A DNA stretch of 64,000 nucleotides. It comes from Caballeronia sp. SEWSISQ10-4 2 (GTDB lineage: Bacteria > Pseudomonadota > Gammaproteobacteria > Burkholderiales > Burkholderiaceae). Where the stretch lies: NCBI RefSeq assembly GCF_030464885.1, contig NZ_JALPRJ010000038.1:1-64000 (forward strand). The letters are read 5' to 3'. Position 1 is the stretch's first letter, and the number at the start of each line of letters is the position of its first letter. The notes below the pieces were generated by a model. It ran no database searches. It worked only from the letters and a program-made list of their open reading frames with translations, and had not been told where the DNA came from. The translations under genes were made by a program, and so were the position numbers. Positions 26,619-34,898 of the stretch are shown piece after piece.

Positions 26619-28715
26619 ATGCCGCAATCCCCCTCGAAGTCCTCTTCCGATCTCGACACCCTAGCCATCAACACCATTCGCACGCTGTCCATGGACGCGG
26701 TGCAAAAAGCCAATTCCGGTCACCCGGGTACCCCGATGGCACTCGCACCGGTCGGCTTCCATCTGTGGCAAAACCACCTGCGTTACGACCCGACCGAGCC
26801 GCTGTGGCCGAATCGCGACCGCTTCGTGCTGTCGGTCGGTCATGCGTCGATGCTGCTGTATTCGCTGCTGCATCTGACCGGGGTGAAGGCGGTCGATCAT
26901 GCTGGTCAGCCGACCGATGGCCCGGCCGTGTCGCTGGACGACATCAAGCATTTCCGGCAGCTCGACAGCAAGACGCCGGGCCACCCGGAATACCGGATGA
27001 CAACGGGCGTCGAAACCACGACGGGTCCGCTTGGGCAAGGGCTTGGAAATAGCGTCGGCATGGCGATGGCCGCGCGCTGGTACGAGTCGCATTTCAATCA
27101 GCCGGATGCGCAGATTTTCGACTATCGCGTGTATGCGCTGTGCGGCGACGGCGACATGATGGAAGGCATCTCGCACGAAGCGGCGTCGACGGCGGGGCAT
27201 CTGAAGTTGTCGAACCTGATCTGGATCTACGACAGCAATCGCGTGACGATCGAAGGGCACACGGACCTGGCGTATAGCGACGACGTGGAAACGCGTTTCA
27301 AGGGCTACAACTGGAACACGATGCACGTGGACGACGCCAACGACGGCGCCGCGCTCGAAGCCGCGCTGAACAAGGCGAAGGCAACGACCGACAAACCCAC
27401 GCTGATCGTGGTGAAAAGCATTATCGGCTGGGGTGCGCCGCATAAACAGGACACCTCGGCGGCGCATGGCGAACCGCTGGGCGTCGATGAAATCAAGCTC
27501 GCGAAGAAGTTCTACGGCTGGCCGGAGGATTCCAGTTTCCTGGTGCCGGACGGCGTGTATGAGCACTTCAATGAAGGCATCGGCGCGCGTGGCAAAGCGG
27601 CGCGCGAAGCTTGGCAAAAGAGTTTTGACGTCTACGCGAAGAAGTATCCCGAATTGGCGAAGGAGTTTGCGCAGATCGAGGCGCATGAGTTGCCGGACGG
27701 CTGGGACGCGGACATCCCGACCTTCGACGCCGATGCAAAGGGCATGGCGTCGCGGGAATCGTCGGGGAAGGTGCTTAACGCCATCGCGAAGCGCTTCCCG
27801 TGGATGATCGGCGGCTCGGCGGATTTGTCGCCATCGACTAAAACCGATATGAAGTTCGAAGGCGCGGGCAGTTTCGAGCACGACAACTACGCCGGCCGCA
27901 ACTTGCACTTCGGTATTCGCGAGCATGTCATGGGCGCAATCTGCAACGGCATCGCGTTGTCGAACCTGCGCCCCTACGGCTCCACGTTCCTGATTTTCAG
28001 CGACTACATGAAGCCGCCTATCCGGCTCTCCGCGATCATGGAAGTGCCGGTGATCTACGTGTTCACGCACGATTCCATCGGCGTGGGCGAAGACGGTCCG
28101 ACACATCAGCCGATCGAACAGTTAGCTTCGTTGCGTGGCGTGCCGGGACTCAGCAGCTACCGTCCGGGCGATGCAAACGAAGTCGCTGAATCGTGGCGTG
28201 CTGCACTGTCCGAGCCGCAACGGCCGGCTTGCATCATCGTCTCGCGCCAGCCGCTGCCGACTTTCGACCGCTCGAAATATGCATCGGCGAAGGGCGTTCA
28301 CAAGGGCGCATATGTTCTCGCCGACGCCGAAAACGGCAAGAAGCCACAAGTCATCCTGATGGCGACGGGCAGCGAAGTGTCGGTTTGCGTCGATACCTAC
28401 GAAAAGCTCAAGAGCGAGGGGATCGCGGCGCGGGTCGTCTCCATGCCGTCATGGGATCTGTTCGAAAGGCAGGATGAAGCCTACAAGGATTCCGTGTTTC
28501 CGCCGGACGTGGATGCGCGCGTGTGCGTGGAGCAGGCCGGCACGCTCGGCTGGGATCGTTATGTGGGCCGTCTCGGTTCGCAAGTCGTGATGCATACGTT
28601 CGGGGCGTCGGCGCCGCTCTCCGACTTGAAGAAGAAATTCGGCTTCACGCCGGAACACGTCTACGACGAAGCTAAAAAGCAGATCGAACGCGTCAAAACC
28701 AGTCATAAGGAGTAG
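26619..28715 (+). CDS. tkt: Transketolase
   Basis: Transketolase transfers two-carbon units between sugar phosphates in the pentose phosphate and Calvin-type reactions, using thiamine diphosphate. The 698-aa protein has NTIRTLSMDAVQKANSGHPG, GHPEYRMTTGVETTTGPLGQ, the TPP/Mg motif GDGDMMEG at about 176-183, and the Pyr domain (GGSADLSPSTKT; REHVMGAICNGIAL). A strong ribosome binding site (AAAGGAG) fits the ATG at 26619; the frame is open 144 bases upstream but without homology. The gene is followed after 5 bases by gnd. Confidence 0.97.
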   Translation: MPQSPSKSSSDLDTLAINTIRTLSMDAVQKANSGHPGTPMALAPVGFHLWQNHLRYDPTEPLWPNRDRFVLSVGHASMLLYSLLHLTGVKAVDHAGQPTDGPAVSLDDIKHFRQLDSKTPGHPEYRMTTGVETTTGPLGQGLGNSVGMAMAARWYESHFNQPDAQIFDYRVYALCGDGDMMEGISHEAASTAGHLKLSNLIWIYDSNRVTIEGHTDLAYSDDVETRFKGYNWNTMHVDDANDGAALEAALNKAKATTDKPTLIVVKSIIGWGAPHKQDTSAAHGEPLGVDEIKLAKKFYGWPEDSSFLVPDGVYEHFNEGIGARGKAAREAWQKSFDVYAKKYPELAKEFAQIEAHELPDGWDADIPTFDADAKGMASRESSGKVLNAIAKRFPWMIGGSADLSPSTKTDMKFEGAGSFEHDNYAGRNLHFGIREHVMGAICNGIALSNLRPYGSTFLIFSDYMKPPIRLSAIMEVPVIYVFTHDSIGVGEDGPTHQPIEQLASLRGVPGLSSYRPGDANEVAESWRAALSEPQRPACIIVSRQPLPTFDRSKYASAKGVHKGAYVLADAENGKKPQVILMATGSEVSVCVDTYEKLKSEGIAARVVSMPSWDLFERQDEAYKDSVFPPDVDARVCVEQAGTLGWDRYVGRLGSQVVMHTFGASAPLSDLKKKFGFTPEHVYDEAKKQIERVKTSHKE

Positions 28716-28720
28716 CCATC

Positions 28721-29707
28721 ATGCAGATCGGAATCGTGGGACTAGGCCGTATGGGGGCGAACATTGCACGCCGGTTGATGCGCGGCGGGCAGACGTGCGT
28801 GGTGTACGACCATGCGCCCGAAGCGACGCAGGCGGTCGTGGCCGATGGCGCGACCGGCGCAAGCGATCTGGGCGATCTGGTGCAAAAGCTGGCTGCACCG
28901 CGCTCGGTCTGGCTGATGCTGCCGGCGGGCAAGATCACCGAAGACACGCTGAACGATCTCTATGAGATCCTGGAAGCGGGCGACACGGTTATCGATGGCG
29001 GCAACAGTTTTTACAAGGACGACATCGTCCACGCGGCGAAGCTGAAAGAGAAGGGTATCCATTTCGTCGATGTAGGCACGTCGGGCGGCGTCTGGGGACT
29101 CGAACGCGGTTATTGCATGATGATCGGCGGGGAGAAGGACGTGGTGCAGCGGCACGATCCGATTTTGTCCGTGCTGGCTCCCGGACGCGGCGATATCCCC
29201 GCCACGCCGAATCGCGAAGGCCGCGATCCGCGTGTGGAAAACGGCTACATGTACGTGGGGCCAGTGGGATCGGGGCACTTTGTGAAGATGGTGCATAACG
29301 GCATCGAGTACGGCTTGATGCAGGCGTATGCGGAAGGGTTCGACATCCTGAAGCACAAGTCGTCGACGGAGTTGCCTGAGGCGCAGCGCTACGATCTGGA
29401 TATCGCAGATATTGCGGAGGTTTGGCGGCGCGGCAGTGTGGTGTCGTCGTGGCTGCTGGATCTGACAGCGGGTGCGCTGGCCGGTAACAGCACGCTCGAC
29501 AAGTATTCCTCCGAAGTGGCCGATAGCGGCGAAGGGCGCTGGACGATCGAGGCGGCGATTGAGGAAGCGGTGCCGGTGCAGGTTTTATCGGCGGCGCTTT
29601 ATTCGCGGTTCCGGTCGCGTGAAGATAATTCGTTCGCAGACCGGATGTTATCGGCGATGCGATTCGGGTTCGGCGGACATAAGGAATTCACGCCTGGGCT
29701 GAAGTGA
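28721..29707 (+). CDS. gnd: 6-phosphogluconate dehydrogenase (short, decarboxylating)
   Basis: The enzyme oxidises and decarboxylates 6-phosphogluconate to ribulose-5-phosphate. This 328-aa protein belongs to the short GndA/YqeC-type branch, which often prefers NAD. It has the Rossmann motif VGLGRMG at the N-terminus, VIDGGNSFYKDD, VDVGTSGGVWGLERG, and the active-site GHFVKMVHNGIEYG with Lys189. The ATG lies 5 bases after the tkt stop, and its ribosome binding site (AAGGAG) overlaps the tkt end, so the two are cotranscribed and coupled. A hairpin follows at 29724. Confidence 0.94.
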   Translation: MQIGIVGLGRMGANIARRLMRGGQTCVVYDHAPEATQAVVADGATGASDLGDLVQKLAAPRSVWLMLPAGKITEDTLNDLYEILEAGDTVIDGGNSFYKDDIVHAAKLKEKGIHFVDVGTSGGVWGLERGYCMMIGGEKDVVQRHDPILSVLAPGRGDIPATPNREGRDPRVENGYMYVGPVGSGHFVKMVHNGIEYGLMQAYAEGFDILKHKSSTELPEAQRYDLDIADIAEVWRRGSVVSSWLLDLTAGALAGNSTLDKYSSEVADSGEGRWTIEAAIEEAVPVQVLSAALYSRFRSREDNSFADRMLSAMRFGFGGHKEFTPGLK

Positions 29708-29723
29708 ACGGAGTACAGCAAAC

Positions 29724-29759
29724 AAAAGCCGTTCCAACGTAAGTTGGAACGGCTTTTTA
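29724..29759. terminator. Terminator of tkt-gnd
   Basis: AAAAGCCGTTCCAAC / GTTGGAACGGCTTTTTAT with a four-base loop. It also serves the convergent nodJ-like gene in the other direction. Confidence 0.9.
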
Positions 29760-29797
29760 TTAAGCGCTTTAGGTGGCATCGAGCCTCAGCCATCCGC

Positions 29798-30655
29798 TTA
29801 ACGCATCATCCGTCGACGAAACAGCATCGCGCAGATAAAGAACGGCACGATGGCATACGCCGCCAGCACCGCCACATGCAGCACCAGGTGCTCTGCCGGC
29901 CGGTCGAGCATCGCGGGCCGGATCAGTTCGACCGCGTGCGACAACGGCAACAGCAGCGAGACGTGCTGCGCTATTGCAGGTAACTGCGTAAGCGGGAAAA
30001 ACACGCCCGAGAGCAGCAGCATGGGCGTGAGCGCGAGCGTCTGATAGAACATGAAGAAGTCGTAGCTGGGCGCCACCGCGGTCACGATCATCGCCGTGCT
30101 GGAAAACGCCAGACCGGTCAGGACGATCACGGGCAATGCATAAAGCATCGATGGAAAACTTGCATAGCCGAGAACGCCGGCCACCAGCATGATCGCCACG
30201 CCCGACAGCACCGACTTGCTCGCGGCCCAAACAATTTCCGCGAGCACGATGTCGCCCAGGGTGAGCGGCGTATGCATGATCGCCTCCCACGTGCGTTGCA
30301 CATGCATGCGCGAGAAGCCGGAGTACATGGCCTCGAAACTCGCCGACATCATCACGCTCGACGCTACCGTACCCGCCGCGAGAAACGCGATGTACGAAAC
30401 ACCGTCCACGCGGCCGACCATCAGGCCGAGCCCGAGACCCAGGCCGAACAGGTAGATCATCGGATCGGCGAGATTGCCGAACATCGAGGCGATCGCGAGC
30501 TTTTTCCAGACGAGATAATTGCGCCGCCAGACCGACATCCAGTTCGTCGCGTTCGCGGGCATCGCGGCCACGAACGGCTCGTGCTCCGGCTTTTGCACAG
30601 AGCGCGGAGCGCGCGGTGGCGATTCCACGGTGTTCACATTCGGTTCGCTCGACAT
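29798..30655 (-). CDS. ABC-2 transporter permease, NodJ family
   Basis: The 285-aa protein has six hydrophobic segments of the ABC-2 fold and the NodJ-like features MSVWRRNYLVWKKLA, MIYLFGLGLGLG, SASFEAMYSGFSRMHVQRTW and LLLSGVFFPLTQLP. Such permeases pair with NodI-type ATPases to export lipid-linked or oligosaccharide-type substrates. Here there are no nod genes, so the substrate is unknown. It is 3 bases after the partner ATPase gene on the same strand. Confidence 0.92.
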   Translation of the reverse strand: MSSEPNVNTVESPPRAPRSVQKPEHEPFVAAMPANATNWMSVWRRNYLVWKKLAIASMFGNLADPMIYLFGLGLGLGLMVGRVDGVSYIAFLAAGTVASSVMMSASFEAMYSGFSRMHVQRTWEAIMHTPLTLGDIVLAEIVWAASKSVLSGVAIMLVAGVLGYASFPSMLYALPVIVLTGLAFSSTAMIVTAVAPSYDFFMFYQTLALTPMLLLSGVFFPLTQLPAIAQHVSLLLPLSHAVELIRPAMLDRPAEHLVLHVAVLAAYAIVPFFICAMLFRRRMMR

Positions 30656-30658
30656 GGA

Positions 30659-31624
30659 TCAGTCCACCATCTCGCGCCCGGTCAGGCGCAAAAACACATC
30701 TTCAAGATTCGCCGGCCGATGCAGATAACGCACGCCTGACCGCCCCTTTACCCGCTGATGCACGGGCGCGGGGTCATCGACATAACAAAACAGCGTCTCG
30801 CCGCTGATCTCCATCCGGCCGACGAACGGCAACAGCTCCTCGCGAAGGGCTTGCGGATCGGGACCGTAGATCTCGATCACGTCGCAGCCGATCACCCGCT
30901 GGATCAGGTCGTCCGGTTTTCCCTCGGCCACCTTGCGGCCTTCCTCGATCACGCACAGCCGGTCGCAAAGCCGTTCGGCTTCCTCCATGAAGTGCGTGGT
31001 AAGCAGGATCGTCTTGCCGCGCGCGAGCAACGAGCGTAGCCGCTCCCAGATCAGATGCCGCGCTTGCGGATCGAGCCCGGTGGTCGGTTCGTCCATGATC
31101 AGCACGTCGGGATCGTTCACGAGTGCGCGCGCGAGCGTCAGCCGCCGTTTCATCCCGCCGGATAACTCGCCGACCCGCGCATTCGCCTTGCTTTCCAGCC
31201 GCGCGAATTCCAGCAGCGACGGCACCACGGCTTCTATCTCGCTGCCGCTCATGCCGAAATAACGGCCGAACACGAGCAGGTTTTCGCGCACGGTGAAGTC
31301 GGGATCGAGGTTGTCGAACTGCGGCACGACACCCACGCGGCGCCGGGCATAACGGGCGCGAGAAGGAATCGGTTCATCGACCAGACGGATCGTGCCCGCA
31401 TCCGGCGCGGTGAGGCCGAGCAGCATCTTGAGCGTGGTCGTCTTGCCCGCGCCATTGGGGCCAAGCAGGCCGAAACACTCGCCGGGCTGGACGTGGAACG
31501 ACAGGCCGTTGACGACCGTCTTGCCACCGTAATGTTTTTCGACGTCGATAAATTCGATCGCCGGGTTTGCCGGCGCGCCTGTCATGCGGGTCGCGTGGCT
31601 GAGTAACACTGCTGCATCTGACAT
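30659..31624 (-). CDS. ABC transporter ATP-binding protein, NodI family
   Basis: The 321-aa ATPase has Walker A GLLGPNGAGKTTT, the Q-loop region VVPQFDNLDPDFT (the spelling typical of NodI), signature LSGGMKRRLTLARAL, Walker B VLIMDEPTTGLDP and the H-loop TTHFMEEAERLCDR. The ATG at 31624 gives the NodI-like start; the frame extends to 31738. It precedes the NodJ-type permease by 3 bases, making a two-gene exporter. Confidence 0.94.
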   Translation of the reverse strand: MSDAAVLLSHATRMTGAPANPAIEFIDVEKHYGGKTVVNGLSFHVQPGECFGLLGPNGAGKTTTLKMLLGLTAPDAGTIRLVDEPIPSRARYARRRVGVVPQFDNLDPDFTVRENLLVFGRYFGMSGSEIEAVVPSLLEFARLESKANARVGELSGGMKRRLTLARALVNDPDVLIMDEPTTGLDPQARHLIWERLRSLLARGKTILLTTHFMEEAERLCDRLCVIEEGRKVAEGKPDDLIQRVIGCDVIEIYGPDPQALREELLPFVGRMEISGETLFCYVDDPAPVHQRVKGRSGVRYLHRPANLEDVFLRLTGREMVD

Positions 31625-32027
31625 GCGCAAACACTCGGGCGTTGGGTCGGAAGTTGGGTCTGAAAACAAGCTAACTAGTTTAATCGATTGCACCAACGAG
31701 GCGCGTCCCGTCGCGCGACCTGCACTGCGGGTGCGCATGCCGGTGATTTTGTGGTCTCACGGCGCGTTAGTTGTGCCGGGTCTGGTGGCTGGAAAGCCCG
31801 TCCATCAAGGGATTCACGCTCCTGGCACGGTGTCCGCTTGGCGTTTCGCCAACGTTGGGTCCGCATTAGCGTTTTCCATCGTTGTCACCGTTTCAGCGAC
31901 GCACCATGATGAAGGCAACGCGGCCCGGGTTTTGTCGCCCGCCCGGCCCACGGGGCAGAATCTGCAAGACTTTGACGACCGTTTTTTCGATGCCCTTTGC
32001 TGCCCTTGTGCAGCGCGGAGAACCACC
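31625..32027. other. Divergent region between nodI-like gene and usp
   Basis: The plus strand has an open frame in phase with the stress-protein gene, but its composition gives no sign of coding. A direct repeat GTTGGGTC ... GTTGGGTC occurs at about 31640-31662. The two promoters should lie in this 400-base gap. Confidence 0.35.
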
Positions 32028-32534
32028 ATGGCGAGCTACCGAAAAATCCTGTTGTGTTACGACGGTTCCCGTGAAGGGCGCAAGGCGTTGCGCGACGGCG
32101 CGAATCTGGCGCTCGACCTGAAAGCCGAAACGCACGTGCTGGCTGTTGTCGATATGCGCTCCAGCATTGCCCAAAGCGCAGGCCTTCTCACCGATATGGC
32201 ATGTGGCCGTTTCGAGGACGCCGCCCGGGACATTCTGCGTGAAGGCGTGGAATGGCTGACCGAGCGGGGCGTAAAGGCGGAGGGTCACTTTGCGTTCGGC
32301 CATCCTATCGATGAAATTGCCGGGCTCGCCCAGAGCTTGCAGGTCGATCTGGTAGTGGTGGGGCATCGGTGCCGCACGGGTCTCGCACGCTGGTGGATGG
32401 GCGCGGGTAACACGCCGCTGATGGATCGCGTGTCATGCAGCATTTTGGTAGCGGTGTCGCCGACGGGCACATCGGCCGAGCAGGAAGATGCAGCGCACGC
32501 GGCGATGCCCGCGAAAGCCGAGGCGAATGTCTGA
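32028..32534 (+). CDS. Universal stress protein (UspA family)
   Basis: The 168-aa protein has the single-domain Usp fold: MASYRKILLCYDGSREGRKA at the start (first nucleotide-binding strand with Asp) and VVVGHRCRTGLARWWMGAG near 120-138, which carries a G-2X-G-9X-G type ATP motif. Usp proteins bind ATP and help survival during arrest or stress. The true start is at ATG 32028, after GCGCGGAGAACCACC. It converges on the DUF2939 gene. Confidence 0.88.
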   Translation: MASYRKILLCYDGSREGRKALRDGANLALDLKAETHVLAVVDMRSSIAQSAGLLTDMACGRFEDAARDILREGVEWLTERGVKAEGHFAFGHPIDEIAGLAQSLQVDLVVVGHRCRTGLARWWMGAGNTPLMDRVSCSILVAVSPTGTSAEQEDAAHAAMPAKAEANV

Positions 32535-32629
32535 TGCGTCCGGGCGCGGCGCGTTGCTTAGCCGGATTCGCCAATGGATTGCAACGGGGTGGATAGTCCT
32601 GTTGCCGCGAGCCCAAGTTGATTACTCGC

Positions 32630-33244
32630 TCAGCCGTTCAACTCCACCGCGACGAGCTTCCACGAGAACAGCCCGTAGCGCCGGAGAATCGCTGAATAGC
32701 GGGCGTCGCCGGCGCCATGCTGGTAGTTCACCGCGAAAGTATCGAAACTCCGATACCCCGCCGTGGTTTGCGGCGGGGGCTTCGGTGCGGATGGTGCAGC
32801 AGCAGGCGCGGGTTGCGTCGCTGGCGCAGCTTCCGGAGCCCCGCCAGCAGCGCTGTTCGCCTTGGACGGAACCGGCGGTTTCTCGCCCGGATCGCCTCGC
32901 GGCGGTATGCCGTTGAGGAGCGCCGCCACGCCGTCGGGCGTCGCGTACGAATCCACGAGCGGGCCGATCAACGCCGCACCAATCATGGCGCCGATCATCG
33001 CGAGCGGATTGCCGCTCTTCTGTATATCGATTTTCCGCGTGAGCAACTGCCCAACCTGGTCTTTCAGACTTTCACGCAGCGACGGAAAGTCGACGTACTG
33101 ATTCACGGTTTGCGCGTCACGGGCGTCGGCGGCGCGCTTCAACCGGTCGAGCGCGATATACGGCGACGCATAGATCAAACCGAGTGCCGCTACGACAACC
33201 ACGATGATCAGCGTGAATACAACGGACTTGCTGGTGCGGGACAT
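32630..33244 (-). CDS. DUF2939 domain protein
   Basis: The 204-aa protein begins with a membrane anchor (SVVFTLIIVVVVAALGLIYA, about residues 7-26) and a conserved N-terminal block (SPYIALDRLKRAADARDAQT, then VDFPSLRESLKDQ) typical of DUF2939. A Pro/Ala-rich linker (about residues 115-160) precedes a C-terminal domain ending SWKLVAVELNG. It is probably anchored in the inner membrane with the bulk periplasmic. Function unknown. Confidence 0.85.
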   Translation of the reverse strand: MSRTSKSVVFTLIIVVVVAALGLIYASPYIALDRLKRAADARDAQTVNQYVDFPSLRESLKDQVGQLLTRKIDIQKSGNPLAMIGAMIGAALIGPLVDSYATPDGVAALLNGIPPRGDPGEKPPVPSKANSAAGGAPEAAPATQPAPAAAPSAPKPPPQTTAGYRSFDTFAVNYQHGAGDARYSAILRRYGLFSWKLVAVELNG

Positions 33245-33375
33245 ACGCTAGGGCGCCTCGTGGCTGATGAGATGGATGCGGCTCGAATGCGAGAGTAGAG
33301 ACAGCTCAACTCTCCAGATGGACCGCAATGGCGCCGAAATTATCCCTGCAAAACAAAACTCATCGATACTGAAAA

Positions 33376-33762
33376 TCAGGCGAGTAGCCCGTCTTCAACG
33401 CCCGCATGTTCTTCGTCGATACACCGGTCGATCATGCGCGATACGGCGTTGATATTGCCGACCATGATGACCCGCGACTCCCCGCGATAAACCCGCACCG
33501 GCGCACGTTGCTCGGCCTGCGTATGCACCGACGCGCTCAGCGATACCCGGGCGAACGCCGGCTGCCGAGAGGGCAGGACCGGAACTTCGTCGAAGAGATC
33601 GCGGGTATCGGCCGGCTTTTGCGTCTTGCAAGAGATCAGCGCACGCAGATGCCGCAACCGGCCGAATTCACGAAATTGCCGAAACGACAGGGGCGAGCGT
33701 GCAGCCGGTGCGAAAGATGCCGTTAAAAACGAGGCAGAAAACAGGCGGGCGAATCGTTCCAT
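33376..33762 (-). CDS. Hypothetical protein downstream of lexA, 128 aa
   Basis: The ATG at 33762 has a GGAG ribosome binding site. The protein has a basic N-terminus (MERFARLFSASFLTASFA) that could be a weak signal peptide, a middle rich in Arg, and a C-terminal block VYRGESRVIMVGNINAVSRM that looks conserved. It is co-directional with lexA, 186 bases downstream, so SOS control is possible. I do not recognise a family; it is shorter than typical SulA and lacks evident similarity to it. Confidence 0.6.
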   Translation of the reverse strand: MERFARLFSASFLTASFAPAARSPLSFRQFREFGRLRHLRALISCKTQKPADTRDLFDEVPVLPSRQPAFARVSLSASVHTQAEQRAPVRVYRGESRVIMVGNINAVSRMIDRCIDEEHAGVEDGLLA

Positions 33763-33948
33763 GATGTTTCTCCGTTGACAATAGGACGCGCGCCAGTTCA
33801 TCGCGGCTGCGATGTCCGTCACGCTTTATAAGACCGGAATTCAACTGCAGCGCGGCTGGAAGCGGGAACGCCCGCCACCGCACTGCATATCGGAAGAATC
33901 AAAAAACAGAAATCAAAACAGAATCAGCAACCGAAAACCTTGCGGAAA

Positions 33949-34605
33949 TCAAAGCTCGCCGGAACGAATCAACCCAACTGCGATGCCTTCCAGCGCAAAG
34001 TCGTCGCTGCCTGATGCGACGAAAATATTCTCGTAGTCAGGATTCTCAGCGATCAGTTCAACGCCATCCGGACGACGTTTCCAGCGTTTCACCGTGACGT
34101 CGTCGCCCAGCCGCGCCACGACGATCTGCCCGTCCTTCGCCTCGTTTTTCTTCTGCACGGCGAGCAAATCGCCGTCGAGGATGCCCGCGTCGCGCATGGA
34201 AAGACCACGCACCTTCAATAGATAGTCTGGTTTGCTGGAGAACAGTGCCGGATCGCAGGTGTAATGCTGCGAGATATGTTCCTGCGCGAGGATCGGGCTG
34301 CCAGCTGCCACGCGCCCGACCAGCGGCAAGGACAATTGCATGATGCTCGCATGCGGCAAAGTGAACTGATGGGGTCCATCATCAGGGCCGCCCTGGCTCA
34401 ACAAGCGAATGCCACGCGATGAACCCGCGGCCAGTTCGATCACCCCTTTACGCGCCAGCGCCCGAAGATGCTCTTCGGCCGAATTGGCGGAGCTGAAACC
34501 GAGTTCCGCCGCGATCTCGGCGCGCGTGGGCGGAAACCCCGTGCGTTCGATAGCGCGCTGGATCAGTTCGAAAACCTCTTGCTGCCGCGCAGTCAGTTTG
34601 CTCAT
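33949..34605 (-). CDS. lexA: LexA SOS repressor
   Basis: LexA represses DNA-damage genes and cleaves itself when RecA filaments form. The 218-aa protein has a winged helix N-terminus (MSKLTARQQEVFELI, then PPTRAEIAAELGFSSANSAE). The C-terminal peptidase carries the cleavage site Ala101-Gly102 in GRVAAGSP, the nucleophile Ser136 in GLSMRDAG and general base Lys173 in VTVKRW. The ATG at 34605 matches the usual LexA start. Two SOS boxes lie just upstream, so it is autoregulated. Confidence 0.97.
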   Translation of the reverse strand: MSKLTARQQEVFELIQRAIERTGFPPTRAEIAAELGFSSANSAEEHLRALARKGVIELAAGSSRGIRLLSQGGPDDGPHQFTLPHASIMQLSLPLVGRVAAGSPILAQEHISQHYTCDPALFSSKPDYLLKVRGLSMRDAGILDGDLLAVQKKNEAKDGQIVVARLGDDVTVKRWKRRPDGVELIAENPDYENIFVASGSDDFALEGIAVGLIRSGEL

Positions 34606-34646
34606 TTTGGTCACGTGCTTTTGCCCCTTATATGGCAGGTCGTCCA

Positions 34647-34662
34647 CTGTATGGATGAACAG
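34647..34662. promoter_or_regulatory. SOS box 1 (LexA site)
   Basis: CTGTATGGATGAACAG fits the CTGT-N8-ACAG LexA consensus exactly. It ends 42 bases upstream of the lexA ATG. Confidence 0.9.
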
Positions 34663-34666
34663 ATGC

Positions 34667-34682
34667 CTGTAGTTTTATACAG
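34667..34682. promoter_or_regulatory. SOS box 2 (LexA site)
   Basis: CTGTAGTTTTATACAG is a second exact CTGT-N8-ACAG match, centred 20 bases from the first and therefore on the same helical face. Confidence 0.9.
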
Positions 34683-34747
34683 TATTCGGCGCTTTTCAAG
34701 CTTTACTTTAAGTTCGACGTCGTCGGAACCACACAGAAGGGGAAAAC

Positions 34748-34801
34748 ATGGTGCTCCAACGCCTGTTTGATGGCCGCAACGCCGCTTCCAGCGGTCATTA
34801 G
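34748..34801 (+). CDS. Possible 17-aa ORF between SOS boxes and sbp
   Basis: A short ATG frame (MVLQRLFDGRNAASSGH) follows an AGAAGGGGAAAAC ribosome binding site. It lies 65 bases downstream of SOS box 2 and 97 bases upstream of sbp, so it could be a leader peptide or a small translated ORF in the sulfate operon's 5' region. Evidence is only the ribosome binding site and the position. Confidence 0.35.
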   Translation: MVLQRLFDGRNAASSGH

Positions 34802-34898
34802 CACTTTTTCATCTAAAAGAATGAATAACAATTATTTTTAATAATGAAAGCCCGTCGATAGACTCGGTTCCTCAAACACATAAGACGGAGAACGGGGA

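Noticed and set aside
29798..31624. Reading the NodIJ-type ABC pair as nodulation genes
   Set aside because: No other nod genes or nod boxes are present; NodIJ-like exporters are widespread in Burkholderiaceae without symbiosis.
31584..32027. In-frame extension upstream of the universal stress protein
   Set aside because: Usp homology starts sharply at MASYRKILL; the upstream part overlaps the nodI-like gene and lacks protein-like composition.
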